A stretch of 38,617 bases of DNA from Eubacterium limosum (GTDB taxonomy: Bacteria > Bacillota > Clostridia > Eubacteriales > Eubacteriaceae), in assembly GCA_959020865.1 (NCBI GenBank), contig CAUEUD010000005.1, positions 1-38,617 of the forward strand, given 5' to 3'. The translations under genes were made by a program, and so were the position numbers. The notes beneath the pieces are model-generated. The model was not told the origin of the DNA. It saw only the letters and a list, made by a program, of their open reading frames with translations, and searched no databases. This document shows, in pieces, positions 31,145 through 38,617 of the stretch (its first letter is position 1; each line of letters opens with the position of its first letter).

Positions 31145-33525
31145 TTGAGCTCCTCAAATACAATTTTTGTAACTTCTTCCATTTTGCTGACAGGGTGGAT
31201 ATTGAGAGCCTCCAATACCATATCCGGCACTTCCTCGAGATCCTTCTGGTTTTCCTTTGGCAGGATAATTTCCTTGATGCCTGCACGGTGTGCAGCCGTC
31301 AGCTTTTCACGCAGTCCCCCGATTGGCAGCACGCGGCCTCTCAGGGTGATTTCACCGGTCATGGCCAGATTCTGAGGCACTGGCTTACCTGTAAGAGCCG
31401 AAATCAGTGCTGTGGTCATGGTAATACCTGCTGAAGGGCCGTCCTTGGGCACTGCGCCCTCAGGTACATGCAGATGGATATCGTTCTTTTCATAGAAATC
31501 TTCGGCAATACCCAGCTCCGATATCTTGGAACGAATATAGCTGATGGCTGCCTTGGCAGATTCCTGCATGACGTCGCCAAGCTGACCGGTGATTACGATC
31601 TTGCCGGTTCCCTTGACAACAACCACTTCGATTTGAAGCGTTTCGCCGCCGACAGAAGTCCAGGCCAGGCCGTTTACCAGGCCTACCTCCTTGACATTGT
31701 TCATGGTGTCAAAGGAATAGCGTTCCATGCCCAGGAATTTGTCAAGATTCTTCTGAGTAACGGAAACACTCTGCTTACCGTTTTCCACAATTTCCTTAGC
31801 TGCCACACGGCACACACGGGCAATCTGGCGTTCCAGCTCACGGACGCCGGATTCGCGGGTATAGTAGCTTATAATGTTTTGCAGCGCCTTCTGACTGATC
31901 TTACAGCTGCTGGCTTTTAATCCGTGGATTTCCAGCTGCTTTGGAATCAGATAACGTTTGGCAATTTCCAGTTTTTCTGTTTCCACATAACCGTTGACCT
32001 CAATGATCTCCATACGGTCGAGCAGCGGTCTCGGAATAGTGGAAAGGGAGTTGGCTGTGGTCAGGAACATGACATGAGACAGGTCAAAGGGAAGTTCCAG
32101 ATAGTTGTCCGTAAAAGTACTGTTCTGTTCCGGGTCCAAAACCTCCAGGAGGGCTGACGCTGGGTCGCCCCGGAAATCCTGGCTGAGCTTGTCAATTTCA
32201 TCCAGCAGGAACAGCGGGTTCATGGCCTCCGCCTGCTTCAAGTGGTAGATAATCCGTCCCGGAATCGCTCCCACATAGGTTCTGCGGTGCCCACGAATCT
32301 CTGCCTCGTCCCGCATCCCGCCTAAGGACATGCGCACATATGGGCGGTTCAATGCCCTGGCAATGGACTTGGCAATGGAGGTTTTACCAACCCCCGGTGG
32401 TCCAACCAGACATAAAATCGGTGATTTTAAAGATTTTGACAGCTGGAGAACAGAAATGTATTCCAGGATACGCTCCTTGACCTTTTCCAACGCGTAATGA
32501 TCGTGATCGAGGATCTTTCTCGCTTCCACTACGTTGAGCGTCTCCTCTGTCATAATATTCCAGGGCAGATCGAGAACCCACTCAATATAACTCTCAATCA
32601 CACCGGCTTCTGAGGACCCTGCCGGGATTTTGTTCAGACGGTTAATCTCATTGGTAACCTTCTCCCGGACCTCGTCGCTGACGTCAAGTGAATCAAGACG
32701 CTCGCGGTAATCCTCAATCTCGTCAATGACGTCGCCTTCGCCAAGCTCTTCCTGAATGACCTTGATCTGTTCTCTGAGAACATACTCGCGCTGGTTTTTA
32801 TCCAGCTCCGATTTCACCTTGGCGTCAATATTCTGTTCGATGCGAAGCATTTCCAGTTCGCTGACGAGCACCTCATAGGTGATCATCAGGCGTTTTTCCA
32901 CATCGGTTTCCTGAAGAATGCGCTGGGCATCCTTGCTTTCCAGAACCAGGTTGGCGCAGATCAGGTCAATAAGATTATCCGGATTGTCCACAAGATCCAG
33001 AGAGGCCAGCAGGTCTGTCGCCATTTTCCGGGTCATAGTCATATAGGTTGCAAAGGCTGAGCGGATCATACGGATCAGCGCCTGATTTTCCTTGGTGTCG
33101 TAATAAATACTCTGGACCGGTTCATACAGCACTTCAAAAAAGGGCTCATACTGAATGTACTCAATAATTTTCGCCCTCTCCTGGACTTCTACGAGAATTC
33201 TGGTCAGATTATCTGGCATTTTAAGCATCTGCTTAACTTTAGCCACACAGCCAACACTGTAGATGTCTTCCGGTTCCGGGTCTTCTATTTTTATATCCTT
33301 CTGTTCGGTCAAAAACACAATCTGATCCCTTGTCATGGCTGTTTCAAGAGCCTGAATGGATTTATCCCTGCCGATGTCGAAATGGACTACCATTCCCGGA
33401 AACACGCTCATACCGCGCATGGGAATCATGGGCAGGCCTTTCTGCTCATCGTTGATATCTTCGGAAAGACCCGCAGGATTCTGGATATGATTGTTTAAAG
33501 TCATTTCATCATTCTCAATATTCAT
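31141..33525 (-). CDS. lon: ATP-dependent Lon protease (LonA)
   Basis: Lon degrades misfolded and regulatory proteins. The 794-aa LonA form has an N-terminal substrate domain (from LPMIPMRGMSVFPGMVVHF), a coiled middle, the AAA+ module with Walker A GPPGVGKTS and Walker B LFLLDEIDK, and the C-terminal peptidase domain. The catalytic Ser is about residue 698 in PKDGPSAGI, and the catalytic Lys lies in GGLREKLTAAHR. AAAGGAGC precedes the ATG. It follows clpX after a terminator, so it probably has its own promoter or depends on readthrough. No CIRCE or clear CtsR operator was seen. Confidence 0.97.
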   Translation of the reverse strand: MNIENDEMTLNNHIQNPAGLSEDINDEQKGLPMIPMRGMSVFPGMVVHFDIGRDKSIQALETAMTRDQIVFLTEQKDIKIEDPEPEDIYSVGCVAKVKQMLKMPDNLTRILVEVQERAKIIEYIQYEPFFEVLYEPVQSIYYDTKENQALIRMIRSAFATYMTMTRKMATDLLASLDLVDNPDNLIDLICANLVLESKDAQRILQETDVEKRLMITYEVLVSELEMLRIEQNIDAKVKSELDKNQREYVLREQIKVIQEELGEGDVIDEIEDYRERLDSLDVSDEVREKVTNEINRLNKIPAGSSEAGVIESYIEWVLDLPWNIMTEETLNVVEARKILDHDHYALEKVKERILEYISVLQLSKSLKSPILCLVGPPGVGKTSIAKSIARALNRPYVRMSLGGMRDEAEIRGHRRTYVGAIPGRIIYHLKQAEAMNPLFLLDEIDKLSQDFRGDPASALLEVLDPEQNSTFTDNYLELPFDLSHVMFLTTANSLSTIPRPLLDRMEIIEVNGYVETEKLEIAKRYLIPKQLEIHGLKASSCKISQKALQNIISYYTRESGVRELERQIARVCRVAAKEIVENGKQSVSVTQKNLDKFLGMERYSFDTMNNVKEVGLVNGLAWTSVGGETLQIEVVVVKGTGKIVITGQLGDVMQESAKAAISYIRSKISELGIAEDFYEKNDIHLHVPEGAVPKDGPSAGITMTTALISALTGKPVPQNLAMTGEITLRGRVLPIGGLREKLTAAHRAGIKEIILPKENQKDLEEVPDMVLEALNIHPVSKMEEVTKIVFEELK

Positions 33526-33572
33526 TTTATTGCTCCTTTCTAAGAGATAAAAGGGGATGTCTTTCAGTTATA

Positions 33573-33602
33573 AAAAAAGCAATCCCATAAGATTGCTTTT
33601 TT
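33573..33602. terminator. clpX-lon intergenic terminator
   Basis: Perfect 12-bp arms AAAAAAGCAATC (33573-33584) and GATTGCTTTTTT (33591-33602) around CCATAA. A T-run follows on the minus strand. It lies 9 nt past the clpX stop. Confidence 0.85.
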
Positions 33603-33611
33603 ACAGGTATT

Positions 33612-34877
33612 CTAAGATACACTGGTCGTCTTTTCTTCACTGGCTTTTGGCTGTGATTCCACTACGGGCGCTTCCAGCTGTTCGACCACATCCTTAGTGA
33701 TAATAACCTTTGATACGCCTTCCTCTGAAGGAATATCAAACATAATGTCTGTCATGATATTTTCAATAATTCCGCGGAGACCTCTGGCGCCAGTGCCATT
33801 CTGCAAAGCTTTCTCGGCAATGGCCTTTAAAGCGTCTTTTTCAAATTCCAGCGCTACACCCTCGATTTCAAACATTTTTTTATACTGTTTAACCAGGGCG
33901 TTTTTAGGCTCGGTCAGAATATTGATCAATGCCTCTTCATCTAAATTCTGAAGGGTCGCAATGACCGGAATACGGCCGATAAATTCAGGAATAAGGCCGT
34001 ATTTCAGCAGATCCTGAGGCTCAATATTATCGAGAAGCTCTTCCTTGGCTTTTTCATCAGAGGTTTTAATGGTCGCACTGAAGCCCATGGAGCCCTTTTC
34101 CATTCTCCGCTCAATTACGCCGTCCATGCCGTCAAAGGCACCGCCGCAGATAAAGAGAATATTGGAGGTATCCAGCTGAATGAATTCCTGATGCGGATGC
34201 TTTCTGCCGCCCTGCGGCGGAACATTCGCAACGGTCCCTTCAAGAATTTTCAGCAGAGCCTGCTGTACGCCCTCACCGCTGACATCTCGGGTAATGGACG
34301 GATTGTCACTTTTTCTGGAGATTTTATCAATTTCATCAATATAGATAATCCCCTTCTGGGCGCGCTCAACGTCCATATCTGCTGCCTGCAGCAGCTTCAG
34401 CAGAATATTTTCAACATCTTCGCCTACGTAGCCGGCTTCTGTCAGAGAGGTGGCGTCTGCAATGGCAAAGGGGACATCCAGTACCCGCGCCAGCGTCTGA
34501 GCCAGTAGTGTCTTGCCAGAACCTGTAGGTCCGATTAAAATAATATTACTTTTCTGTAATTCGACGTCATCATCAGTATCCAGCATTGCGTTAATGCGCT
34601 TGTAGTGATTGTATACCGCTACTGCCAGCGCACGTTTTGCGCGGTGCTGGGAGATAACATATTCGTCAAGTTTTGCTTTAATCTCACGGGGCGTCGGCAC
34701 ATTTTCAAAATCAATTTCCTTTGGCACAAAGTCATTGGCAATGATTTCTTCACACAGGGCCACACATTCATCACAAATGTAGACGCCTGGTCCTGCAACC
34801 ATCCGCTTTACCTGAGACTGGCTCTTTCCGCAGAAAGAACAGCAAACCTGTTTGATTCCATCTTTTTCGTTTGACAT
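33612..34877 (-). CDS. clpX: ClpX, ATPase subunit of ClpXP protease
   Basis: ClpX unfolds tagged proteins and feeds them into ClpP. The 421-aa protein opens with the zinc-binding domain (CCSFCGK and YICDECVALC, a Cys4 site) for dimerisation and adaptor contact. A single AAA+ domain follows, with Walker A GPTGSGKT, Walker B IIYIDEIDKI, sensor elements, and an IGF-type loop region (EFIGRIPV) characteristic of ClpP contact in this family. AGAGG precedes the ATG. It follows clpP by 11 nt. Confidence 0.97.
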   Translation of the reverse strand: MSNEKDGIKQVCCSFCGKSQSQVKRMVAGPGVYICDECVALCEEIIANDFVPKEIDFENVPTPREIKAKLDEYVISQHRAKRALAVAVYNHYKRINAMLDTDDDVELQKSNIILIGPTGSGKTLLAQTLARVLDVPFAIADATSLTEAGYVGEDVENILLKLLQAADMDVERAQKGIIYIDEIDKISRKSDNPSITRDVSGEGVQQALLKILEGTVANVPPQGGRKHPHQEFIQLDTSNILFICGGAFDGMDGVIERRMEKGSMGFSATIKTSDEKAKEELLDNIEPQDLLKYGLIPEFIGRIPVIATLQNLDEEALINILTEPKNALVKQYKKMFEIEGVALEFEKDALKAIAEKALQNGTGARGLRGIIENIMTDIMFDIPSEEGVSKVIITKDVVEQLEAPVVESQPKASEEKTTSVS

Positions 34878-34888
34878 ATTAATTCCTC

Positions 34889-35476
34889 TTATCTGGAACT
34901 GACGATTTGATCAATCAGACCATATTCTAACGCTTCCTCAGCAGACATAAAATTGTCGCGGTCCGTATCCCTTGCGATAACGTCAATGGGCTGACCCGTT
35001 TTTTCGCTGAGGATTTCATTGAGCTTTTCACGCGTTTTAATCAAACGTTTGGCATATATTTCCACATCGACACTCTGGCCCTGGGCGCCGCCCAAAGGCT
35101 GGTGAATCATAATCTCGCTGTTCGGCAGCGCCTTGCGCTTGCCCTTGGCACCGGCCGCCAGCAAAAAGGCGCCCATGGATGCCGCCATGCCTACACACAT
35201 GGTGGAGACATCGCATTTGATAAAGTTCATGGTATCGTAAATGGCAAACCCGGAAGTAATTGAGCCACCCGGGCTGTTAATATACATCTCAATATCTTTG
35301 TCTGGATTATCCGCTTCTAAAAAGATTAACTGTGCTACGATCAGACTGGATGTTGTATCATTTATTTCCCCGTCAAGGAAAATAATCCGTTCTTTCAGCA
35401 AACGTGAATAAATGTCAAAAGAACGTTCCCCCCGTCCCGTCTGTTCAATAACCATAGGGACAAGATTCATATTCAT
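34889..35476 (-). CDS. clpP: ClpP protease subunit
   Basis: ClpP is the 14-mer serine peptidase of ClpXP/ClpAP. The 195-aa protein shows catalytic Ser100 in GMAASMGAF and His125 in EIMIHQPLGG, and RDTDRDNFMSAEEALEYGLID near the end holds the catalytic Asp. It begins MNMNLVPMVIEQTGRGE, the standard form; a short N-terminal propeptide may be removed. It lies between tig and clpX in the conserved order and is co-transcribed with both. Confidence 0.97.
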   Translation of the reverse strand: MNMNLVPMVIEQTGRGERSFDIYSRLLKERIIFLDGEINDTTSSLIVAQLIFLEADNPDKDIEMYINSPGGSITSGFAIYDTMNFIKCDVSTMCVGMAASMGAFLLAAGAKGKRKALPNSEIMIHQPLGGAQGQSVDVEIYAKRLIKTREKLNEILSEKTGQPIDVIARDTDRDNFMSAEEALEYGLIDQIVSSR

Positions 35477-35489
35477 TGTTATACCCCTA

Positions 35490-36776
35490 TTATTTAACCT
35501 GAGCGGCGTCGACTAAGAAATCGATGGCTTTTCTGCGTTTGATATCGGTCTTCATATAACCTTCCATCGTTTCGTTCACTGTCTTTTTAAATTCTTCAAA
35601 ATCCTGCTGCATGGAAGCGGCATATCTTTTGATTTCTTCTTCCAGTTCTTCTTCTGTTGGTTCCAGCTTTTCAGCTTCAGCAATTTCAGTCAAAACATAA
35701 TCTGCCTTGAGATTGCGTTCAACATCTGCTTTCATACTTTCTCTGAACTGTTCAACATTTGAACCCATGTAGCCAAGATAATCATTCAGACCCAGGCCCT
35801 GGCTCTTTAACTGGCGGTCATAGGTATCCAGGGTACGGTCCAGCTCTTCTTCAACCACCAGGTAAGGAATTTCGATTTCTGCATTCTGAACAGCAAAGTC
35901 GATGACTTTGTTTTCAGCGTTTCTACGCAGTTCTGTTGTTTTCTTTTCTTTTAACTTTTCAGCGACACTGGCCTTCAGCTCGTCTAAGGTATCAAATTCA
36001 CTGACATCTTTTGCAAATTCGTCATCGATTTCCGGAAGTTCCTTAACCTGGACTTCTTTAACGATTGTTTTAAACACTGCTTCTTTACCGGCAACATCAT
36101 CCTGCTTGTAATCTTCCGGGAAGGTAACCTTTACTTCAACTTCTTCACCGGTTTTTGCGCCTATAAGCTGATCTTCATATCCTGGAATAAAGGTATTGCT
36201 GCCCAGTTCCAGAGGATAGTCATGGCCTACTCCGCCTTCGAACGGTACATCGTCAACGTATCCTACAAAATCAATGATAACGGTGTCGCCCTTTTTAGCT
36301 TCAGCATTTTCATCAGTGATCATGCGTGCGTTCATGCCAGCCATGCGTGTGATTTCTTCGTCAATATCTTCATCGGAAACAACCGCTTCAAGGGATTCAA
36401 TTTCTGCGCCCTTGTATTCGCCGAGTGTTGCAACTGGTTTCAGGGCAATATTTACAATAAACACTGCGCCGTCTTCATTGGCTTCTTTTACTTCCTGTAA
36501 TTCCGGACGGGTTACAGGTTCGATTTTCAGTTCTTCCAGTGCGTCTTTGTAGGCACCTGGAAACGCGAAATCAATGGCGTCTTCATAGAATACACCCTTA
36601 CCGTAGTGAGCTTCGATCAGTTTTCTGGGCGCTTTGCCCTTTCTGAAACCTTGAATCGTGAAATGTTTTTTATTTTTGTTGTAAGACTGTTTAATTGCTT
36701 TTTGAAAGTCTTCAGCTGATACTGTAATTTCAACTGATACTATATTTTTTTCATTACTTAGTTCTTTTGCGCTCAT
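35490..36776 (-). CDS. tig: Trigger factor, ribosome-associated chaperone
   Basis: Trigger factor binds the ribosome tunnel exit and shields new chains; it also has a peptidyl-prolyl isomerase domain. In 428 aa the N-terminal ribosome-binding domain has GFRKGKAPRKLIEAHYG (the GFRxGxxP signature), the FKBP-like PPIase domain lies around GDTVIIDFVGYVDD, and the rest is the helical C-terminal arms. The start is ATG 36776, with GTGGAGG just upstream; a GTG four codons earlier is in that ribosome-binding site. It leads the tig-clpP-clpX unit under a strong promoter. Confidence 0.96.
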   Translation of the reverse strand: MSAKELSNEKNIVSVEITVSAEDFQKAIKQSYNKNKKHFTIQGFRKGKAPRKLIEAHYGKGVFYEDAIDFAFPGAYKDALEELKIEPVTRPELQEVKEANEDGAVFIVNIALKPVATLGEYKGAEIESLEAVVSDEDIDEEITRMAGMNARMITDENAEAKKGDTVIIDFVGYVDDVPFEGGVGHDYPLELGSNTFIPGYEDQLIGAKTGEEVEVKVTFPEDYKQDDVAGKEAVFKTIVKEVQVKELPEIDDEFAKDVSEFDTLDELKASVAEKLKEKKTTELRRNAENKVIDFAVQNAEIEIPYLVVEEELDRTLDTYDRQLKSQGLGLNDYLGYMGSNVEQFRESMKADVERNLKADYVLTEIAEAEKLEPTEEELEEEIKRYAASMQQDFEEFKKTVNETMEGYMKTDIKRRKAIDFLVDAAQVK

Positions 36777-36821
36777 ATTATCCTCCACATAGCTCTATTT
36801 ATAAACATTCTCAATTTCCTA

Positions 36822-36850
36822 AGTATAACATAGGAATTATGCCATATCAA
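36822..36850 (-). promoter_or_regulatory. tig-clpP-clpX promoter
   Basis: On the minus strand TTGATA (36850-36845), exactly 17 nt, TATACT (36827-36822): two good hexamers with ideal spacing, about 40 nt before the tig start codon region. Confidence 0.72.
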
Positions 36851-36912
36851 GCGTAGAAATGCTTTGTTTAAAAAAATTTCGGCTTTTACAGCTCATTTTT
36901 AAGGTAAACTTC

Positions 36913-36953
36913 AAAAATTCAGGCCCGAATTGCAAAAATCAGGTCCAAGTTGC
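36913..36953. repeat. Two imperfect tandem repeats of about 20 bp
   Basis: AAAAATTCAGGCCCGAATTGC (36913-36933, 21 nt) is followed at once by a 20-nt copy (36934-36953) in which AAAAA, TCAGG, CC and GTTGC-like ends are kept. Only two units exist, so it is not a CRISPR. Confidence 0.5.
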
Positions 36954-36968
36954 TGATTTTGCCTGTCA

Positions 36969-36998
36969 TATAAAAACCCGGGATCACGAAATCCCGGG
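36969..36998 (-). terminator. livF terminator
   Basis: Perfect 8-bp arms CCCGGGAT/ATCCCGGG around a 6-nt loop; on the minus strand it is followed by TTTTTATATG. It closes the branched-chain amino-acid transporter operon. Confidence 0.85.
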
Positions 36999-37033
36999 AT
37001 TCTATGGTGAATTACTATTTTATTCAGGCTGTA

Positions 37034-37738
37034 TCAGCCGCCCAGATAAGCTGTGCGTACCTCGTCATTGGTTAGCAGTTCCTCTGACGTACCGTGCAGC
37101 TTGATCTTACCTGTTTCCAGTACATAACCTCGGTTCGCAATCCGCAGGGCTTTGTTGGCATTCTGCTCAACCAGCAGAATGGTAGTCCCTGCGCTGTTGA
37201 TGGTCTGAATCATACTGAAAATTTCATCGACCAGAATCGGCGCAAGCCCCATGGATGGTTCATCCAGAAGTAAAAGCTTCGGCCTGGTCATCAGTGCACG
37301 GCCAATGGCCAGCATCTGCTGCTCGCCGCCGCTCAGGGTACCGGCAATCTGCCTGGACCGTTCCTTCAGGCGCGGAAAATAGTTAAAGACCATTTCCATA
37401 TCCTGAGCGATCTCCCGCTTGTCCTTTCTGATAAAAGCACCCATCACGAGATTCTCGTAAACGGTCATCTCAGCAAAGACCTGACGGCCTTCTGGTACAT
37501 GGGCAATGCCGAGATCCGGAATCTGATACGGTTTCACCTTACTGATGTCTTCTCCCTGAAAAGAAATGATGCCCTTTTCTGCCCTCAGCAGTCCTGAAAC
37601 GGTCTGGAGGGTTGTGGTTTTACCTGCGCCGTTGGCACCGATCAGGGTGACAATTTCACCGTCATTTACCTCAAAGGTAATACCCTTGATGGCATGGATT
37701 TTTCCATAATATACATTAAGATCTTTTACTTTTAACAT
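37034..37738 (-). CDS. livF: Branched-chain amino-acid ABC transporter ATPase LivF
   Basis: LivF is one of two ATPases of the LIV-type importer for leucine, isoleucine, valine and related ligands. The 234-aa protein has Walker A GANGAGKTT, signature LSGGEQQ, Walker B LLLLDEPSMGLAP and the switch His region replaced by VEQN, as usual in LivF. I start at ATG 37738 with AGGAGG 6 nt upstream; a TTG one codon earlier is less likely. It follows livG by about 10 nt. Substrate range cannot be told from the ATPase; urea or other amide transporters use similar components. Confidence 0.92.
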   Translation of the reverse strand: MLKVKDLNVYYGKIHAIKGITFEVNDGEIVTLIGANGAGKTTTLQTVSGLLRAEKGIISFQGEDISKVKPYQIPDLGIAHVPEGRQVFAEMTVYENLVMGAFIRKDKREIAQDMEMVFNYFPRLKERSRQIAGTLSGGEQQMLAIGRALMTRPKLLLLDEPSMGLAPILVDEIFSMIQTINSAGTTILLVEQNANKALRIANRGYVLETGKIKLHGTSEELLTNDEVRTAYLGG

Positions 37739-37748
37739 CAAACCCCTC

Positions 37749-38507
37749 CTAATCTCCGAGATAAGCCCGAATTACATCAGGATTGTTCTTAATTTCGTCC
37801 GGTGTTCCCTCTGCAATGGTACGGCCGTAGTCGACAACCACAATCCGTTCGCAGATCCCCATAACCAGTTTCATATCATGCTCGATCAGTAAAACTGTGA
37901 TATTAAACTTGTTCCGGATAAAATGGATGGTCTCCATCAGCTCTTCAGTTTCGTTGGGGTTCATCCCTGCCGCTGGTTCATCCAGCATCAGGACCTTGGG
38001 ATCTGATGCGAGGGCTCTTGCGATCTCAAGCTTACGCTGCTGGCCATAGGGCAGATTTTTTGCCTTGGTCTGCTCATATTCGCCCATATCAAAAATTTCA
38101 AGAAGCTTTTTACATTCTTCATAGGCCTTCTGCTCTTCCTTCCAGAACTTTCTGGTGCGGAAGAGGCCCTGGGCCAGATTGTAATTCACAAAATTATGGT
38201 AGGCGATTTCAACATTTTCAATGGCGGTTAAATCCTTAAACAGACGGATATTCTGGAAGGTACGGGCAGCACCCATTTTAACCACCTCATGTGGGGATTT
38301 GCCCACAATGCTTTTACCTTCAATTTTTATATCTCCCTCTGTTGGGACATAGACACCGGTCAGGGTATTAAAAATCGTGGTTTTACCAGCGCCGTTTGGG
38401 CCGATCAGCCCTACCAGCTCATTGGAACCCAGTGTGAGATTGAACTTATCGACAGCTGTGAGCCCGCCAAAACGCATGGTTACATCCTTTGCTTCAAGAA
38501 TTGGCAT
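37749..38507 (-). CDS. livG: Branched-chain amino-acid ABC transporter ATPase LivG
   Basis: LivG pairs with LivF. The 252-aa protein has Walker A GPNGAGKTT, the LivG-type signature LPYGQQRKLEIARAL, Walker B LMLDEPAAGMNP (the AAGMNP ending is diagnostic of LivG) and the switch His in LLIEHDMKLV. The C-terminus has the IRAYLGD ending of the family. Its ATG shares a base with the livM stop (TAATG), showing translational coupling. Confidence 0.95.
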   Translation of the reverse strand: MPILEAKDVTMRFGGLTAVDKFNLTLGSNELVGLIGPNGAGKTTIFNTLTGVYVPTEGDIKIEGKSIVGKSPHEVVKMGAARTFQNIRLFKDLTAIENVEIAYHNFVNYNLAQGLFRTRKFWKEEQKAYEECKKLLEIFDMGEYEQTKAKNLPYGQQRKLEIARALASDPKVLMLDEPAAGMNPNETEELMETIHFIRNKFNITVLLIEHDMKLVMGICERIVVVDYGRTIAEGTPDEIKNNPDVIRAYLGD

Positions 38508-38617
38508 TATGCGTCACCTCCGTCCACTGAATTCTTTGTTGTATTCTTACGGTTTTTCAGGTATTCAAAGAAACGCGTGAGCGAGAACTCATAGCGGCCA
38601 AGCATGCCTTGAGGTCT
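38507..38617 (-). CDS. livM: LivM permease, 3' end only (partial)
   Basis: The last 36 residues of a protein are visible, beginning RPQGMLGRYEFSLTRFFEYL, then a polar tail, and ending GGDA before TAA. RPQGMLG is the typical end of the LivM permease, just after its last membrane helix. The rest is beyond the window edge. It precedes livG in the usual order. The identification rests on this short motif plus context. Confidence 0.8.
   Translation of the reverse strand, partial: RPQGMLGRYEFSLTRFFEYLKNRKNTTKNSVDGGDA

Larger units (their letters stand above)
36777..37033. other. tig-livF intergenic region
   Basis: This 257-nt gap, the longest here, contains the tig promoter at its left, two imperfect tandem repeats in the middle and the livF terminator at the right. 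No further gene was found. Confidence 0.6.

Noticed and set aside
33526..33611. CIRCE or CtsR heat-shock operator upstream of lon
   Set aside because: No TTAGCACTC-N9-GAGTGCTAA element and no clear CtsR heptad repeat were found in the gap.
36913..36953. CRISPR array
   Set aside because: Only two imperfect copies, directly adjacent without spacers, and no cas genes.

Overview
The window looks like the chromosome of a low-to-mid GC anaerobic Firmicute of class Clostridia. The gene orders tig-clpP-clpX-lon-ysxC, secD-secF-recJ-apt-relA-dtd-(MBL hydrolase)-hemZ and comEC-holA-rpsT-lepA are all familiar from that class. A corrinoid-methyltransferase-like (URO-D family) gene with its own Crp/Fnr regulator and a complete-looking LIV-type transporter end fit an acetogen-like member such as Eubacterium limosum or Acetobacterium. 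That genus-level guess is inference from gene families, not from any search.

Layout, left to right. 55-6537: translation and competence block on the minus strand (lepA, holA, comEC, a metallo-beta-lactamase-fold hydrolase), with rpsT alone on the plus strand. 6683-8844: a plus-strand pair of lipid-type hydrolases (patatin, then an alpha/beta hydrolase overlapping it by 4 nt), closed by a strong bidirectional terminator. 8917-11204: a RseC-like membrane protein and aspS (minus). 11413-13607: Crp/Fnr regulator and URO-D-family protein (plus). 13670-18222: a minus-strand accessory stretch with a TfoX C-terminal-domain protein, a nitroreductase, a TetR-controlled ABC-2 exporter and a frameshifted GNAT gene. 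18248-29480: long minus-strand housekeeping blocks (hemZ, MBL hydrolase, dtd, relA, apt, recJ; then secF, secD, gltX). 29549-36776: queG, ysxC, lon, clpX, clpP, tig. 37034-38617: livF, livG and the 3' end of livM, cut by the window edge.

How the parts work together. tig, clpP, clpX and lon are a folding and proteolysis set driven by a clear promoter ahead of tig. relA, dtd, apt and recJ join stringent response, tRNA quality control, purine salvage and repair. secD/secF assist protein export. The accessory genes lie between hemZ and aspS, where hisS is commonly found in relatives; hisS is absent here. Nearly all intergenic gaps are short (none exceeds 300 bp) and several hold readable promoters or terminators.

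Nothing here amounts to a wholly new multi-gene system. The best leads are the Crp/Fnr to URO-D regulatory pair with a palindrome at about -41, the GNAT gene broken at a TTT-TAA site that would allow a +1 slip, and the perfect operator in front of the TetR-ABC operon.
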